From: JAWLCQ01 sp041687095
Lineage (GTDB): Bacteria > Planctomycetota > Phycisphaerae > SM23-33
NCBI GenBank assembly: GCA_041687095.1
Contig: JAWLCQ010000003.1
Coordinates: 25,035-89,034, forward strand
Reading direction: 5' to 3'
Length of the DNA stretch: 64,000 bases
This document shows, in pieces, positions 37,044-46,574 of this stretch. The translations under genes were made by a program, and so were the position numbers. The notes beneath the pieces are model-generated. The model had not been told where the DNA came from and did no database searches. It saw only the letters and a program-made list of their open reading frames with translations. Within the stretch, counting starts at the first letter, position 1. Every line of letters starts with the position of its first letter.

Positions 37044-38285
37044 CTACGCTTCCGCGCGTGCCCCGCGCTCCCGCCGCCACCGCACCGCCGCCGAGATCCC
37101 CAACGTCACCGCCCCCCCTGCCCACAGCAGAATCCCCGCCCACAGCAGCGCCCCCCGCACATCCGTCCCTTCAACTCGTGCCTCCAACGCCGCCACCACG
37201 ATCCCCCCCGTCATCAGCCCCGCCGCCACCAGCGCCCCACGCCGCAGACGGGGAGCAGCGACGGCGTGGCGAACGGCGAGATGGGCGCCCGTGAGGCCCA
37301 CGATCAGCAGCAGCAGTTGCGGGTAGTACGCGCGCACCGGGGCCATCCACACGTGCAGCGTCCACAGCAGTGTCAGCAGCAGCGCCACCGGCAGGGCCGC
37401 CACCGTCACCACCGTCCGCCGCGCCCCCGCCAGCAGCAGCCCCCCCGCCAGCAGCGCCGCCGCCGGGACCCGCAGGTCCCCCACCAAGCGCCCCGGAATG
37501 GGGGTCTCGCCATGCTCCACAAGCCAGATGGCTCCCGCGGCCGCACTGAGAAGCCCCGACGCCACCAGCGCCACCGCCAGCGCCCGCCGGTCGTTCCGCT
37601 CCGCGGTGCGGCGGGTCCCTCCCAGCAGCAACGCCGCCCCCCCGAACACCAACGTCACCAGCAGCATCCGCGTGAGGTATCGCGGCCGCACCACGTCCTG
37701 CCGCACCGTCCGCGTCGTTTCGCGGGACGCCCCGCCGTTTTCCGCGGCCGACCCGTTGACGGGCTCGGTGTACTCCGCCCGCTGCACCAGCCGCCAGGAA
37801 TCAAACGTCCCCTCCGCCACCGTCACCGCCCGCGTCTCCGTCACCGCCGTCAGCGCTAGGACCACCGCCCCCCCCGTCAGCAGCGTCGCCACCACCGCCG
37901 GGACGCGCAGGCGGACCGTCAGCAGTGCATTGACCGCTCCCAGCAAGGCCCCTGCACCCGCCCCCAGCACCAGCGCCCCGGCCGCGGGCACGCCCGCACG
38001 GATCAGCGCCGCCGCCGCCAGCCCCCCCACGCCCGCCGCCGCCCACACGCTCAGGTCAATCCCGCCGCGGCGAAGCACCAGCAGGAACCCCAACGCCATC
38101 AACAGGTAGATCGACGCCATCGGGCTCGTCACGTAGGCCAGGACGCGCCCCATCTGGTCGGAAACATCCTCGTACGCCTCCGCCGTTACCGGCGTCCGCC
38201 CCAGGACCGACCAGTCGATCTCCAGCGTGGGCATAAAAATGACCGCCAGCAGCAGCGGGACGCTCAACGCAAAGAGATCGCTCAC
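37044..38285 (-). CDS. Sugar-type ABC transporter permease (BPD_transp_2/RbsC-like)
   Basis: 413 residues from a GTG at 38285. About nine or ten hydrophobic helices are present. LRRGGIDLSVWAAAGVGGLA matches the conserved GGIDLSVG-type signature of RbsC/ribose-class permeases. A hydrophilic insertion around residues 160-195 separates the two halves. The coding frame stays open for 17 more codons upstream to a CTG at 38336, and these read as sensible protein (KLEDKLRPHENPHLW). AGAGGAG sits at the right distance from that CTG, while no ribosome site precedes the GTG. The true N-terminus may therefore be longer. No ATPase or binding-protein gene is in the window. Confidence 0.75.
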   Translation of the reverse strand: MSDLFALSVPLLLAVIFMPTLEIDWSVLGRTPVTAEAYEDVSDQMGRVLAYVTSPMASIYLLMALGFLLVLRRGGIDLSVWAAAGVGGLAAAALIRAGVPAAGALVLGAGAGALLGAVNALLTVRLRVPAVVATLLTGGAVVLALTAVTETRAVTVAEGTFDSWRLVQRAEYTEPVNGSAAENGGASRETTRTVRQDVVRPRYLTRMLLVTLVFGGAALLLGGTRRTAERNDRRALAVALVASGLLSAAAGAIWLVEHGETPIPGRLVGDLRVPAAALLAGGLLLAGARRTVVTVAALPVALLLTLLWTLHVWMAPVRAYYPQLLLLIVGLTGAHLAVRHAVAAPRLRRGALVAAGLMTGGIVVAALEARVEGTDVRGALLWAGILLWAGGAVTLGISAAVRWRRERGARAEA

Positions 38286-38336
38286 CCACAGGTGAGGGTT
38301 CTCGTGCGGCCGCAGCTTGTCCTCCAGCTTTCCCAG

Positions 38337-38529
38337 GAGAGCACTCCTCTCTTCACGAAACCCCTATGCTAGCCTGCGGGACCCGCCCGAAGAAGAGGAC
38401 AATCGGTCGGGAACCGAACGTTCACCCGCCAGACGTGGCAAAGGGGACGGACTCGGTTGCCGTTTGGCGGTGCCCATCCCTATGCGGTCCGCGGGTTCTC
38501 CGCGTTCGATTTCCGGCCATTCCCTCCGC
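38337..38529. other. Intergenic, nothing recognised
   Basis: About 190 bp between two minus-strand genes. No hairpin or promoter stands out. Confidence 0.35.
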
Positions 38530-39654
38530 CTACAGCCATCCGGTCATCTGGGCCAGCAGGCGGCAGTAGTCGACGAAGTTCGGCCAGGAGATGTCGTGCG
38601 GCACGCCGTGGTCGCACCCGGGGATGAACCCTCCGCCGCGGACGACGGGCTCGATGCGCTGGAGTTCCTCGCGGATGACGGATCCGCCCTTGGCGATGGC
38701 GCGCTTGTCCACGCCGCCCTTGTACGCGATGTCGCGTCCGAACTGGCGGCGGAAGTCGTTGATGTCATTGTGGGCCGCGACCTCGATGGGGTCGCAGACG
38801 TTGATGCGCGACTCGATCCAGATCGGGATCAGCTCTCCGACGAACCCGTCGCTGTCCATATCGATCAGGGGCACGCCGGCCGATTCGAGGATCTCCACCC
38901 AGCGGAAGTAGCTGGGCTGGCAGAACCGGCGGGTCATGGCGGGGGAGATCATGGCCTTGGCCTTGTAGGCCATGTCCTCGTTAATGCCGAACGAGTCGAT
39001 CACCACGTGGTCGCAGATGCGTTCGAGCATGCGGGCGACGAAGTCGGTCCAGAAGGCGGCCATGTCGGCGACGAGGTCGGGCTGCTCGATCATCATCATG
39101 CACAGCCCCTCGAACCCGCACCACTCGCGCATCTGCCAGAAGGGCCCGGAGACGCTGATGGCGAGCACCCAGTCGCGGTCGGCGGCCTGCTGGGCCCGCT
39201 GGGCGAAGTCGGCGGGGAAGCGGCCCGGGGCGTCGATGTCGTACCGCTCCTTCATCTGCTCCCAGTCCTCGCGGGTCTCGACGGGGCACTTGATCCAGCG
39301 GCGGGTAACAAAATCCTTGGCCATCCGCAGGTAGGTGACGTCGAACTGGTCGCTGATCTCGCAGATGTTGCCCTTCCAGTCCTGGACGACATAGTGCCCG
39401 TCCTTGTGCTCCAGGACCTTCTCCTCGAACTGCGGGCGCATGAGGAAGTCCACGCCCAGGTGCACCGGGGGCTTGGTGTGCTCCAGCGGTACGCCGATCT
39501 GCTCCATCAGATACCCGTACCAGTTCACCTCCTTCGGCAGCCCCTCCGAATGCCACCGTCGCAGCGTGCTCTCCCGCGGCCCTCCGGGGCTGAAGGGGAC
39601 CCGATCCGGATTGCCGAACAGCAACGTCTCGATGTACCGCTCTCTGGGGTTCAT
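38530..39654 (-). CDS. Uroporphyrinogen decarboxylase-like (URO-D) family protein
   Basis: 374 residues, beginning MNPRERYIETLLFGNPDRVP, the typical opening of the URO-D-like group found in planctomycetes and clostridia. The TIM-barrel pattern continues with SVSGPFWQMREWCGFEGL, FGINEDMAYK, and the late DMDSDGFV and GGFIPGCDHGVPHDIS, where the DxDG and CDH motifs correspond to metal- or cofactor-site elements of the methyltransferase-type members (MtaA/CmuA relatives). True HemE proteins have other conserved residues, so a corrinoid- or methyl-transfer role is more likely than haem synthesis. No partner corrinoid protein lies nearby. Confidence 0.8.
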   Translation of the reverse strand: MNPRERYIETLLFGNPDRVPFSPGGPRESTLRRWHSEGLPKEVNWYGYLMEQIGVPLEHTKPPVHLGVDFLMRPQFEEKVLEHKDGHYVVQDWKGNICEISDQFDVTYLRMAKDFVTRRWIKCPVETREDWEQMKERYDIDAPGRFPADFAQRAQQAADRDWVLAISVSGPFWQMREWCGFEGLCMMMIEQPDLVADMAAFWTDFVARMLERICDHVVIDSFGINEDMAYKAKAMISPAMTRRFCQPSYFRWVEILESAGVPLIDMDSDGFVGELIPIWIESRINVCDPIEVAAHNDINDFRRQFGRDIAYKGGVDKRAIAKGGSVIREELQRIEPVVRGGGFIPGCDHGVPHDISWPNFVDYCRLLAQMTGWL

Positions 39655-39784
39655 GCTTTGCGTCCTTCCTGGGGTTGCGGATCATCATCCCCAAAACCCC
39701 GCCCGATGCAAGCGGACACACGAAAACGGTTCTCCGGTTCTCTGGTGCCACCCGGGGGCTCCGGGTATCATCGACATCGGTACC

Positions 39785-42022
39785 ATGTCAGAGCACAAGC
39801 ACAGCATCAGGCTCACGCCCGCCCCGCCGACCTACCGCGCGCTGCGCCCGTGGCTGCCCGCGGCCGTCATCGTCCTCGCCACCGTCGCCGCCTACGCCAA
39901 CAGCTTCCGCGGGGCGTTCGTCTACGATGACCTGGGCTCGATCGTGCACAATCCCCACGTTCGCTCCCTCACCCCCCTTCGCGAGGCGATCTCCCTCGAC
40001 CTCTGGGGCACGGGGGCCACCGTCGACGCCCGCCCGGTGCTGGCGATCTCCTTCGCCGTCAACTACGCCATCGGGCAACTCGACCCGCTGGGGTACCACC
40101 TCGCCAACCTCGCCATCCACGTGTGCGCGGCGGTGCTGCTGCTGGGCATCCTGCGGCGGGTCTTCGCCGCCGCGCGGGCGGAGGAGCGGACCGGGGTAGG
40201 GAGCGGGACGCTGGCCTTCGTGTGCGCACTGCTGTGGGCGGTCCACCCGCTGCAGACGTCGGCCGTCACCTACGTCGTGCAGCGGGCGGAGTCCCTCGCG
40301 GGGCTGCTGTACCTGTTGGCGGCGTACGCGGCCGTGCGGTCCACGGACTCGAAGCGCCCGGTGTGGTGGTGCGCCCTCTCGATCGCCGCCGCCGTGATGG
40401 GAGCGGGGACGAAGGAGACGCTCGTCACCGCCCCGCTGGTGATCTACCTCCTGGACGCCCTCGTGCTCTCCCGCTCCTTCCGCGAACCGTTCCGCCGCCG
40501 CGGGCCGCTGTACCTGGGCCTGTCGCTCACATGGGTGGTGTCGGCCGCGCTGACGCTGTCGGTGGGCGGGGACCGCCTCCGCGACGCCGGGGAACTCTCC
40601 GCGTACCGCTACGCCCTCACGCAACTGGCGGTGATCCCGCACTACCTCCGCCTGGTCTTCGTGCCCTCTCCGCTCGTGACCGCCTACGACTGGCCGCTCA
40701 CGCAGCATCCTGCGGACGTTCTGCTGCCCGGGCTGCTCACGCTCGCCCTGCTGGGCCTCACCGCCTGGGGCGTGGTGCGCAAGCGATGGTACGGCATGTG
40801 CGGGGCGGCGTTCCTCCTCATCCTCGCGCCCTCGTCCAGCATCATCCCCATCCGCCACGACCCGGCCTTTGAACACCGCATGTACCTGCCGCTGGCGGCT
40901 GTGCTCGTCGTGGCCGTGCTCGGAGCCGTCCGCCTGCTGCAGCGCGTCTCCGCCGCCCATGCCCGCCGCGTCATCGCCGCCGCCCTCGTGCTCCTCGCCA
41001 CCGGGGCCCTCGCCGCCCTCACCCTTGCCCGCAACGCCGACTACCGCGACCCGGTGACGTTCTGGGAGGCGAACGTCGCCCGCCGCCCCGCCAGTCCGAC
41101 CGCCCACTACAACCTCGCCTCCGCCCTCCGCCAGACCGGCCAGACCCCCGCCGCCCTCGCCCACTACCGCCGCGTCACCGAACTGGACCCCGACGCCGCC
41201 GACGCCCATCAGAAGCTGGCCCTGCTGCTGGTGCAGGCCCAGCGGCTGCCCGAGGCGCTGCCCCACACCCGCCGGGCCATCGAACTCCGCCCCGACGACG
41301 CCAAGCTCCGCGCGAACCTGGGAGCCCTCCTGCTGGGCCTCCGCCGCTCCGACGAGGCCGAACTCGCCTACCGCTCGGCCCTGGCGATCCGTCCCGACCT
41401 CCCGGACGCCCACCACGGGCTGGGGCTGGCGGCCTTGCAGAAGGAGCAGCCCCAGCAGGCCCTCCCCCACCTCCGCCGCGCCCTGGCACTGGAGGAGTCC
41501 CCGCAACTCCACGCCGAACTCGCCCAGGCGCTGCTGAACCTCCAGCAGTACGCGGACGCCCTCCCCCACGTCCAAGCCCTCGCCGACCGCGACCCCCGCA
41601 ACCCGGCCCATCCGCTGCTGCAGGCGTCGATTCTGCGCCGGCTCGACCGGCACGAGGAGGCCGCCGCCCGCCTCCGTCACGCCGCCGCCCTCGCCCCCGA
41701 GGATCCGCGCATCCTGAACGACCTGGCGTGGCTGCTGGCGACCTGCCCCGACGACACCGTCCGCGACGGCCAACGCGCCCTCGCCGCTGCCCGCGCCGCC
41801 GCCGCCATGACCCGCCGCCAAAGCCCCGCGATCCTCGACACCCTCGCGGCCGCCCACGCCGCTGCGGGCGACTTCCCCGCCGCCGCCGCTACCGCCCGTG
41901 AGGCCCTGTCGCTGCTCCAAGGCCAGCCCCCCTCCGCCCCCCTCGCCGCCGAAATCCAACGCCACCTCGACCTGTTCCTCCGGGGCGAGGCGATTGTCCA
42001 ACGGCCAAGACCCGGCCAGTAG
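39785..42022 (+). CDS. TMTC-like polytopic membrane protein with C-terminal TPR repeats
   Basis: 745 residues from the ATG at 39785. The first 430 residues hold about ten transmembrane helices. An early luminal loop has FVYDDLGSIVHNPHVRS, the DD motif of GT-C glycosyltransferases of the TMTC/DUF1736 type, and VVQRAESLAGLLYLLAAY follows. From about 435 on come six or more tetratricopeptide repeats (TAHYNLASALRQTGQTPAAL, ADAHQKLALLLVQAQRLPEA and so on). Family knowledge suggests protein O-glycosylation; the donor and target are unknown. The ribosome site is weak. A longer upstream frame overlaps the URO-D gene antisense and is rejected. Confidence 0.75.
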   Translation: MSEHKHSIRLTPAPPTYRALRPWLPAAVIVLATVAAYANSFRGAFVYDDLGSIVHNPHVRSLTPLREAISLDLWGTGATVDARPVLAISFAVNYAIGQLDPLGYHLANLAIHVCAAVLLLGILRRVFAAARAEERTGVGSGTLAFVCALLWAVHPLQTSAVTYVVQRAESLAGLLYLLAAYAAVRSTDSKRPVWWCALSIAAAVMGAGTKETLVTAPLVIYLLDALVLSRSFREPFRRRGPLYLGLSLTWVVSAALTLSVGGDRLRDAGELSAYRYALTQLAVIPHYLRLVFVPSPLVTAYDWPLTQHPADVLLPGLLTLALLGLTAWGVVRKRWYGMCGAAFLLILAPSSSIIPIRHDPAFEHRMYLPLAAVLVVAVLGAVRLLQRVSAAHARRVIAAALVLLATGALAALTLARNADYRDPVTFWEANVARRPASPTAHYNLASALRQTGQTPAALAHYRRVTELDPDAADAHQKLALLLVQAQRLPEALPHTRRAIELRPDDAKLRANLGALLLGLRRSDEAELAYRSALAIRPDLPDAHHGLGLAALQKEQPQQALPHLRRALALEESPQLHAELAQALLNLQQYADALPHVQALADRDPRNPAHPLLQASILRRLDRHEEAAARLRHAAALAPEDPRILNDLAWLLATCPDDTVRDGQRALAAARAAAAMTRRQSPAILDTLAAAHAAAGDFPAAAATAREALSLLQGQPPSAPLAAEIQRHLDLFLRGEAIVQRPRPGQ

Positions 42023-42113
42023 GGCGGCCTTCGATCCCGGGGAAAAGACGGCGATTGATCCGCCCCCTTGGCGGCGCTAGACTACCACAACGGATCAGCC
42101 GGAGGCCTTCGCT

Positions 42114-43088
42114 ATGAATCGATGGTGCGCGTACATGGCTCTTGCGCTCGTGGGAAGCGTGTGCAGCGGGTGCGGAACGCAACGCGTGATCCTGGGGACG
42201 CGCGGGGAGTACCTGCTCACCGCGCGGGACGTTCTTGCCCTGCCCACCGAATCCATCGAACTCGTCGCCCGCCTGCAGGGCGGCGACCTGCTCGAAGACC
42301 AGGTCGCCCGCGTACTGCTCTTCGAGCGCGACGGGGAACTGTACCGGGCGGCGGAGACGAATGATGAGGGCGCGGCGAGAGTGCACTTCATCCCCGAGGG
42401 CGTGGGCGACTACCGCTTCACCGTCGTCGCCTCCCCGGCCGGTCTGCCGGACGACCCCCCGGCGCCCCAGCCGCTGCTCGTCACCATCCGTCCCCCCGAC
42501 ACGCCCATCATCATCGTGGATCTCGACAAGACCGTCGTCGCCTCGGGCTTCCACCGCGTGCTCATCGGGAACCCGGACCCGATGGACGGGTCGGCCGAGT
42601 TGCTGCGGCGGCTGGCGGAGTCGATGACCGTCGTCTACCTCACGCACCGCCCGGAGTACTTCGGGATCAAGAGCAAGTCGTGGCTGCGGGAAAACGGATA
42701 CCCGCGCGGGCCGGTGCTGCTGTCGAGCACCGGCGGCTTCCTCAAGGGCAGCGGGGCCTACAAGAGCGAGATGCTCGCCGACCTGCAGGAGCGGTTCACG
42801 AACATCCAGGTGGGGATCGGCGACATGCTGAGCGACGCCATCGCCTACCATCGCAACGGCATCCGGGGGTTCCTGATCGTGCAGATCGGACCGGAGATCC
42901 CGCTCGACGATCTGCGGGATCTGCAGGAGGCGTTGGAGGAGGCCCCAGAGGAGATCGAGGTGGTCACGGAGTGGGCCCAGATCGCTCGCGCCCTCTTCGA
43001 GGACGCCCACTTCCCGCCCTCGGCGATGGCCGAAACGGTGCGGACGATCGTCGAGGAGCGCGAACGGCCGGTAGAGGAACAGCCATGA
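42114..43088 (+). CDS. App1/LNS2-like HAD-fold lipoprotein
   Basis: 324 residues, GGAGG before the ATG. A signal peptide ends in a lipobox-like VCSGC, so the mature protein is probably lipid-anchored at Cys20. After a beta-rich segment (to about 125) a HAD-type domain begins with IIIVDLDKTVV (DxDxT). THRPEYFGIKSKSWLRENGY follows as motif II, then a Lys in KSEMLADLQ and GIGDMLSDAIAY as motif III/IV. This is the arrangement of the App1/lipin (LNS2) phosphatidate phosphatase group. Dephosphorylation of a lipid or other phosphate in the periplasm is inferred. Its stop overlaps the next start (ATGA), so the two are translationally coupled. Confidence 0.7.
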   Translation: MNRWCAYMALALVGSVCSGCGTQRVILGTRGEYLLTARDVLALPTESIELVARLQGGDLLEDQVARVLLFERDGELYRAAETNDEGAARVHFIPEGVGDYRFTVVASPAGLPDDPPAPQPLLVTIRPPDTPIIIVDLDKTVVASGFHRVLIGNPDPMDGSAELLRRLAESMTVVYLTHRPEYFGIKSKSWLRENGYPRGPVLLSSTGGFLKGSGAYKSEMLADLQERFTNIQVGIGDMLSDAIAYHRNGIRGFLIVQIGPEIPLDDLRDLQEALEEAPEEIEVVTEWAQIARALFEDAHFPPSAMAETVRTIVEERERPVEEQP

Positions 43089-44578
43089 GCAGCAGAACCC
43101 GCAATCCACGATCCGCGATCCGCAGTCGGTCCACTCTCGCCGTCGCCCTCCTCCTCGCCTTCACCGGCTGCATCCCCAGCGAATCCCTGCCCCCCGGGGC
43201 CATGGACCGCCAGTGGCTGCTGGACGTGGACCCCACGCTCGAGGCCCCCTTCTACGAGGCCGGGGAGCCCGGGGCGGAGATCCCCTCGCGGTGGGTCATC
43301 CGGCGGAACGACAGCGTGATCTGGTCCACGGTGAGCATCGTCCGCGCGGTGGACCGCATCGAGGAAGGCGCGCAGGAGGTCGAACTCGCAATCAGCCCCA
43401 CGCACATGGAGGCGCTGGGGGACGTTCTCGTCGAGGTCCGCGACGTGCTGGAGACCCTGCGCAACATCGCCGAATCCGGCACGGGCGACGACCCCGCGCT
43501 GTGGGCCAACACCCTCGCCGACGTCCTCCTGCAGGTCGAGGGCGTCGCCCGCATGATCTCCCCTGACGCCCCCCCCCAGCCCGGGGCCTCCGAGGCCCTC
43601 GCGGGCGGGCCGCTCCTGGACATGCTCGCCACCTACCTCGACCGCCGCACCGGGGGCGGGTTGGCCGACGACCTGGAGGCCGGCGATGTCCAGCGGGTCC
43701 GCATGGTCTTCACGCAGATCGTGCTCAAGCTCGGATTCGCCGCCGCCGGCAAACAGCCCCCCCCCGGCCTGCGCTCCGCGCTGATCGACCGCCTGGAGGA
43801 CGCCCCCGACCTGTCCGCCATGCGGGAGGACGTCAGTACTCTCCTGCAGCAGGCGATTCAGGAGGCCCGCCCCGCCGGCCCCGACGCCACGCTCCGCAAC
43901 GTCATCCAGACCACGCTCGACTGGGCCCCCCGGGCCGTGCGGGCATTGGAAAGCTTCGTCGAGCAGTGGGACCGCATGGACTTCATCGAAGTCGAGGTCC
44001 GCAGCGTCAACAACGAGCCGATGATCACCGCCACCCTCGCCGTCGCGCCCGGGCAGGAGGTGCGGATGGCCGACATCGTCCTCTTTCAGCCCACCCTCGC
44101 CTTCCGCGGAACCACCCGCGTCGTCGTCCTCTCCGACGCCGTCAAGACCGCCGACCAGGCGATCCTCTTCGAGCCCGCCAGCCCCGACGGGGGCGTGCTG
44201 CTCCGCTTCGAGGGCATCCCCTACCTCCTCGCCCGCCTCTTCGCCTTCCCCCTCGCCGACGGGGCCCTCCGAGAGATCCGGCTCACCCGCGGCGGAGGGT
44301 ATCGCGGGACCCGGCTGCTTCACGTGGAGGTCCTCATGCGCAAGACCACCGGATCCGCCACGAGTGACCCCCGCCGGATGATCGTCTACCAGGACGTTCA
44401 AGAGGTCCAGCCGGTCCGCACGGCCTTCGGGGTCACCACCCGCTCGCTCCGCACCGAACGGACCTTCCACTACCTCACCCCCGACCGCCGCTACACCTAC
44501 CACAAGGTCGAGACGCCCGAGGGATCGACCGCCGACGCCGACCTCGCCGTCCCCGACCGCATGCCCACGCAGCCCTGA
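43085..44578 (+). CDS. Lipoprotein of unknown function
   Basis: 497 residues, starting at an ATG that overlaps the previous stop by four bases. A signal peptide with FTGC (Cys near residue 29) marks a lipoprotein. The central 280 residues are mostly helical and acidic with no recognised motif. The last third is beta-rich (VRSVNNEPMITATLAVAPGQ, ALREIRLTRGGGYRGTRLLH). Operon position after the HAD lipoprotein suggests that the two work together at the envelope, but no function can be named. Confidence 0.6.
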   Translation: MSSRTRNPRSAIRSRSTLAVALLLAFTGCIPSESLPPGAMDRQWLLDVDPTLEAPFYEAGEPGAEIPSRWVIRRNDSVIWSTVSIVRAVDRIEEGAQEVELAISPTHMEALGDVLVEVRDVLETLRNIAESGTGDDPALWANTLADVLLQVEGVARMISPDAPPQPGASEALAGGPLLDMLATYLDRRTGGGLADDLEAGDVQRVRMVFTQIVLKLGFAAAGKQPPPGLRSALIDRLEDAPDLSAMREDVSTLLQQAIQEARPAGPDATLRNVIQTTLDWAPRAVRALESFVEQWDRMDFIEVEVRSVNNEPMITATLAVAPGQEVRMADIVLFQPTLAFRGTTRVVVLSDAVKTADQAILFEPASPDGGVLLRFEGIPYLLARLFAFPLADGALREIRLTRGGGYRGTRLLHVEVLMRKTTGSATSDPRRMIVYQDVQEVQPVRTAFGVTTRSLRTERTFHYLTPDRRYTYHKVETPEGSTADADLAVPDRMPTQP

Positions 44579-44708
44579 GGGATCCGGGACGCGAGGGCCG
44601 GAGGACCGAAGGATAGGAGGTCGCAACAGGAGGCCGCAACTCTTGCTTTCCCGCTCCCCACCGCGTACACTCCTGCACCGTTTCAAGGACTTCCAGTCGA
44701 GGACAGAG

Positions 44709-45254
44709 ATGATCAGTATCAAGACGTTGAGCGTGGACGCGGCCGCCCGACGGGCGATGGTGATGGACCTGCTCGCCGTGACGGCGGGCGCGGTGATTCT
44801 GATCGGCGCCTCCCGCGCCGTCCTGCCCCTGGCCCCCGTGCCCGTGACGCTGCAGACGCTGGGCGTGCTGCTGGTCGGGGGCTTGCTGGGCGCGCGGCGG
44901 GGCGTGGCGAGCGTGGCGGCGTTCCTGCTGCTGGGGATCACCGGCGCCCCGGTCTTCGCCGTTGGCGGCGGGGCGGCCTATCTGCTAGGCCCGACGGGCG
45001 GATACCTGCTGGGCTTCCTCCCGGCCGCCGCCATCGCCGGGTCTGTCGCGCGCCGCGACGGGGCCAACCCGCTGCGCCTGCTCGCCAAGCTGCTCCTCGC
45101 CGACGCGGTGGTCTTCGCCTGCGGGCTGGTGCAACTGCGCACCTTGATCCCCGCAGACGAGATCCTCGCCCGCGGACTGGTTCCCCTCGCCTGGGGCGAG
45201 GTGATCAAGATCGCCATCGCGGCCATCGTCCTGCACCGCTCGATGCGGGCGTAG
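44709..45254 (+). CDS. bioY: Biotin transporter BioY (ECF S component)
   Basis: 181 residues from the ATG at 44709, chosen because the sequence before it is hydrophilic and GAGGACAGAG precedes it. About six transmembrane helices are present. LAPVPVTLQTLGVLLVGGLL and LGPTGGYLLGFLPAAAIAGS are the two most conserved BioY segments, including the A-T-L-Q-T type biotin-site region. BioY imports biotin, alone or with the EcfT/EcfA energising module. No ecf genes are in the window, so it would work solo or with a shared module. Upstream is a short gap after the lipoprotein gene. Confidence 0.9.
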   Translation: MISIKTLSVDAAARRAMVMDLLAVTAGAVILIGASRAVLPLAPVPVTLQTLGVLLVGGLLGARRGVASVAAFLLLGITGAPVFAVGGGAAYLLGPTGGYLLGFLPAAAIAGSVARRDGANPLRLLAKLLLADAVVFACGLVQLRTLIPADEILARGLVPLAWGEVIKIAIAAIVLHRSMRA

Positions 45255-45461
45255 TCCCCCCGCACGGTATCGGCGCGACCGCGTTACCGCAGTTCACACG
45301 CCCCGGGTCTTCCGCAGGCGCACGGCTGCGAACAGCGCAGCCGTGGCACCCCGCGATAGCGCCCGACAACCGGTATCTGGACGTGGCACCCGACTTCGAT
45401 ACTGCACTGCTGTTCGCTGATAGCTGACTGCTGATCGCTAATCGCTGATCGCTTTACACTC

Positions 45462-46391
45462 ATGCCCGACGATACGACCAACCCGACCGCATCCGCCACC
45501 CCCCAGTGCCCCCGTTGCGGGATGACCATCGCCGCCGACGCCGGGTTCTGCGAGCACTGCGGGGCCAAGATCGGGCCCCATAAGCACGTGCCCTGGTGGC
45601 ACGTGCACCGGCGGGTCTACGACTGGACGCTCGGGTGGGCGTATCGGCCCTCGGCGTCGCTGGCCCTGTTCACGCTGAGCTTCGCCGAGAGCAGCTTCTT
45701 CCCCATCCCCCCCGACGTGCTGCTCATGCCCCTGGTTCTGGGCAACCGCAAGCGGTGGCTGTGGTATGCCTCGGTCTGCTCGCTCGCCAGCGTCCTGGGG
45801 GCGGTCGCGGGCTTCCTCATCGGGTGGCTGCTCTGGGCCCAGGTGGGCACCTTCTTCCACGACCACGTCCCGGGGTTCCATCGCGACACCGTCGCCCTCG
45901 TCGACGGATCGACCGTCGAGGGCCTGATCGAAAAGGACTCCCTCGACCTCGCCGACGGCGGTCTCGCCATCGAACCCGCCTACCCCCTGCGGGTCCGTGA
46001 GGCCATCACGTCCCCCGACCAGCCCCCGGTCGAGCTTGCCACCCTCTCGGACGAGCAGGTGCAGGAGGGCGGGGTCCACGTGGGAGCCTTCACCAAGGTC
46101 GGCAAGTGGTATGAGAAGTACAACTTCTGGATCGTCTTCACCGCGGGCTTCACCCCGATCCCCTTCAAGGTCATCACGATCACGGCCGGGGTGTTCAAGA
46201 TCAACTTCCTGATCTTCGTCATCGCCAGCATCGTCAGCCGCTCCGCCCGCTTCTTCCTGGTGGCGGGGCTGATGCGGCTGTTCGGACCGCGGATCACACC
46301 GTTCATCGACAAGTACTTCAACCTGCTCTCGCTGCTGTTCGTGGTGCTGCTGGTCGGCGGATTCGTGGCGATCAAATACTCGGCGGGGTAA
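45462..46391 (+). CDS. YqaA/DedA-like membrane protein with N-terminal zinc ribbon
   Basis: 309 residues. Residues 16-33 read CPRCGMTIAADAGFCEHCG, a double CxxC zinc ribbon. The membrane part begins near 55 (SLALFTLSFAESSFFPIPPD), the YqaA/SNARE-associated signature with its conserved E and P residues, and resumes at FTAGFTPIPFKVITITAGVF, the second re-entrant half. Between them lies an unusual hydrophilic insertion of about 80 residues (from roughly 130 to 210). DedA-type proteins are thought to move phospholipids or undecaprenyl phosphate across the membrane. The spacer before it contains short GCTGATCGC-type repeats and no ribosome site is clear. Confidence 0.8.
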   Translation: MPDDTTNPTASATPQCPRCGMTIAADAGFCEHCGAKIGPHKHVPWWHVHRRVYDWTLGWAYRPSASLALFTLSFAESSFFPIPPDVLLMPLVLGNRKRWLWYASVCSLASVLGAVAGFLIGWLLWAQVGTFFHDHVPGFHRDTVALVDGSTVEGLIEKDSLDLADGGLAIEPAYPLRVREAITSPDQPPVELATLSDEQVQEGGVHVGAFTKVGKWYEKYNFWIVFTAGFTPIPFKVITITAGVFKINFLIFVIASIVSRSARFFLVAGLMRLFGPRITPFIDKYFNLLSLLFVVLLVGGFVAIKYSAG

Positions 46392-46480
46392 GATTCGGCG
46401 GGACGCCGCCAGAGGCCCACAACGCCCCCGGGCTGCATCCGCGGGGCGGTCCCGGCGGGTGGCCGTGGCTTGCCGAACCG

Positions 46481-46515
46481 GTGCCGTGGTCTGCGGAACG
46501 CAGCGAAGCAGCCAC
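46481..46515 (+). repeat. REP-like palindromic repeat, copy 3
   Basis: A 35-bp unit starting GTGCCGTGGTCTGCGGAACG, more diverged than copies 1 and 2. It lies directly upstream of the AMMECR1 gene, in the spacer after the YqaA-like gene. Confidence 0.65.
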
Positions 46516-46574
46516 ATCACACCGCCACGGCATTTCGGACCGGACGGCGCCCCGTGAAGGCAGAGGAGGTCACC

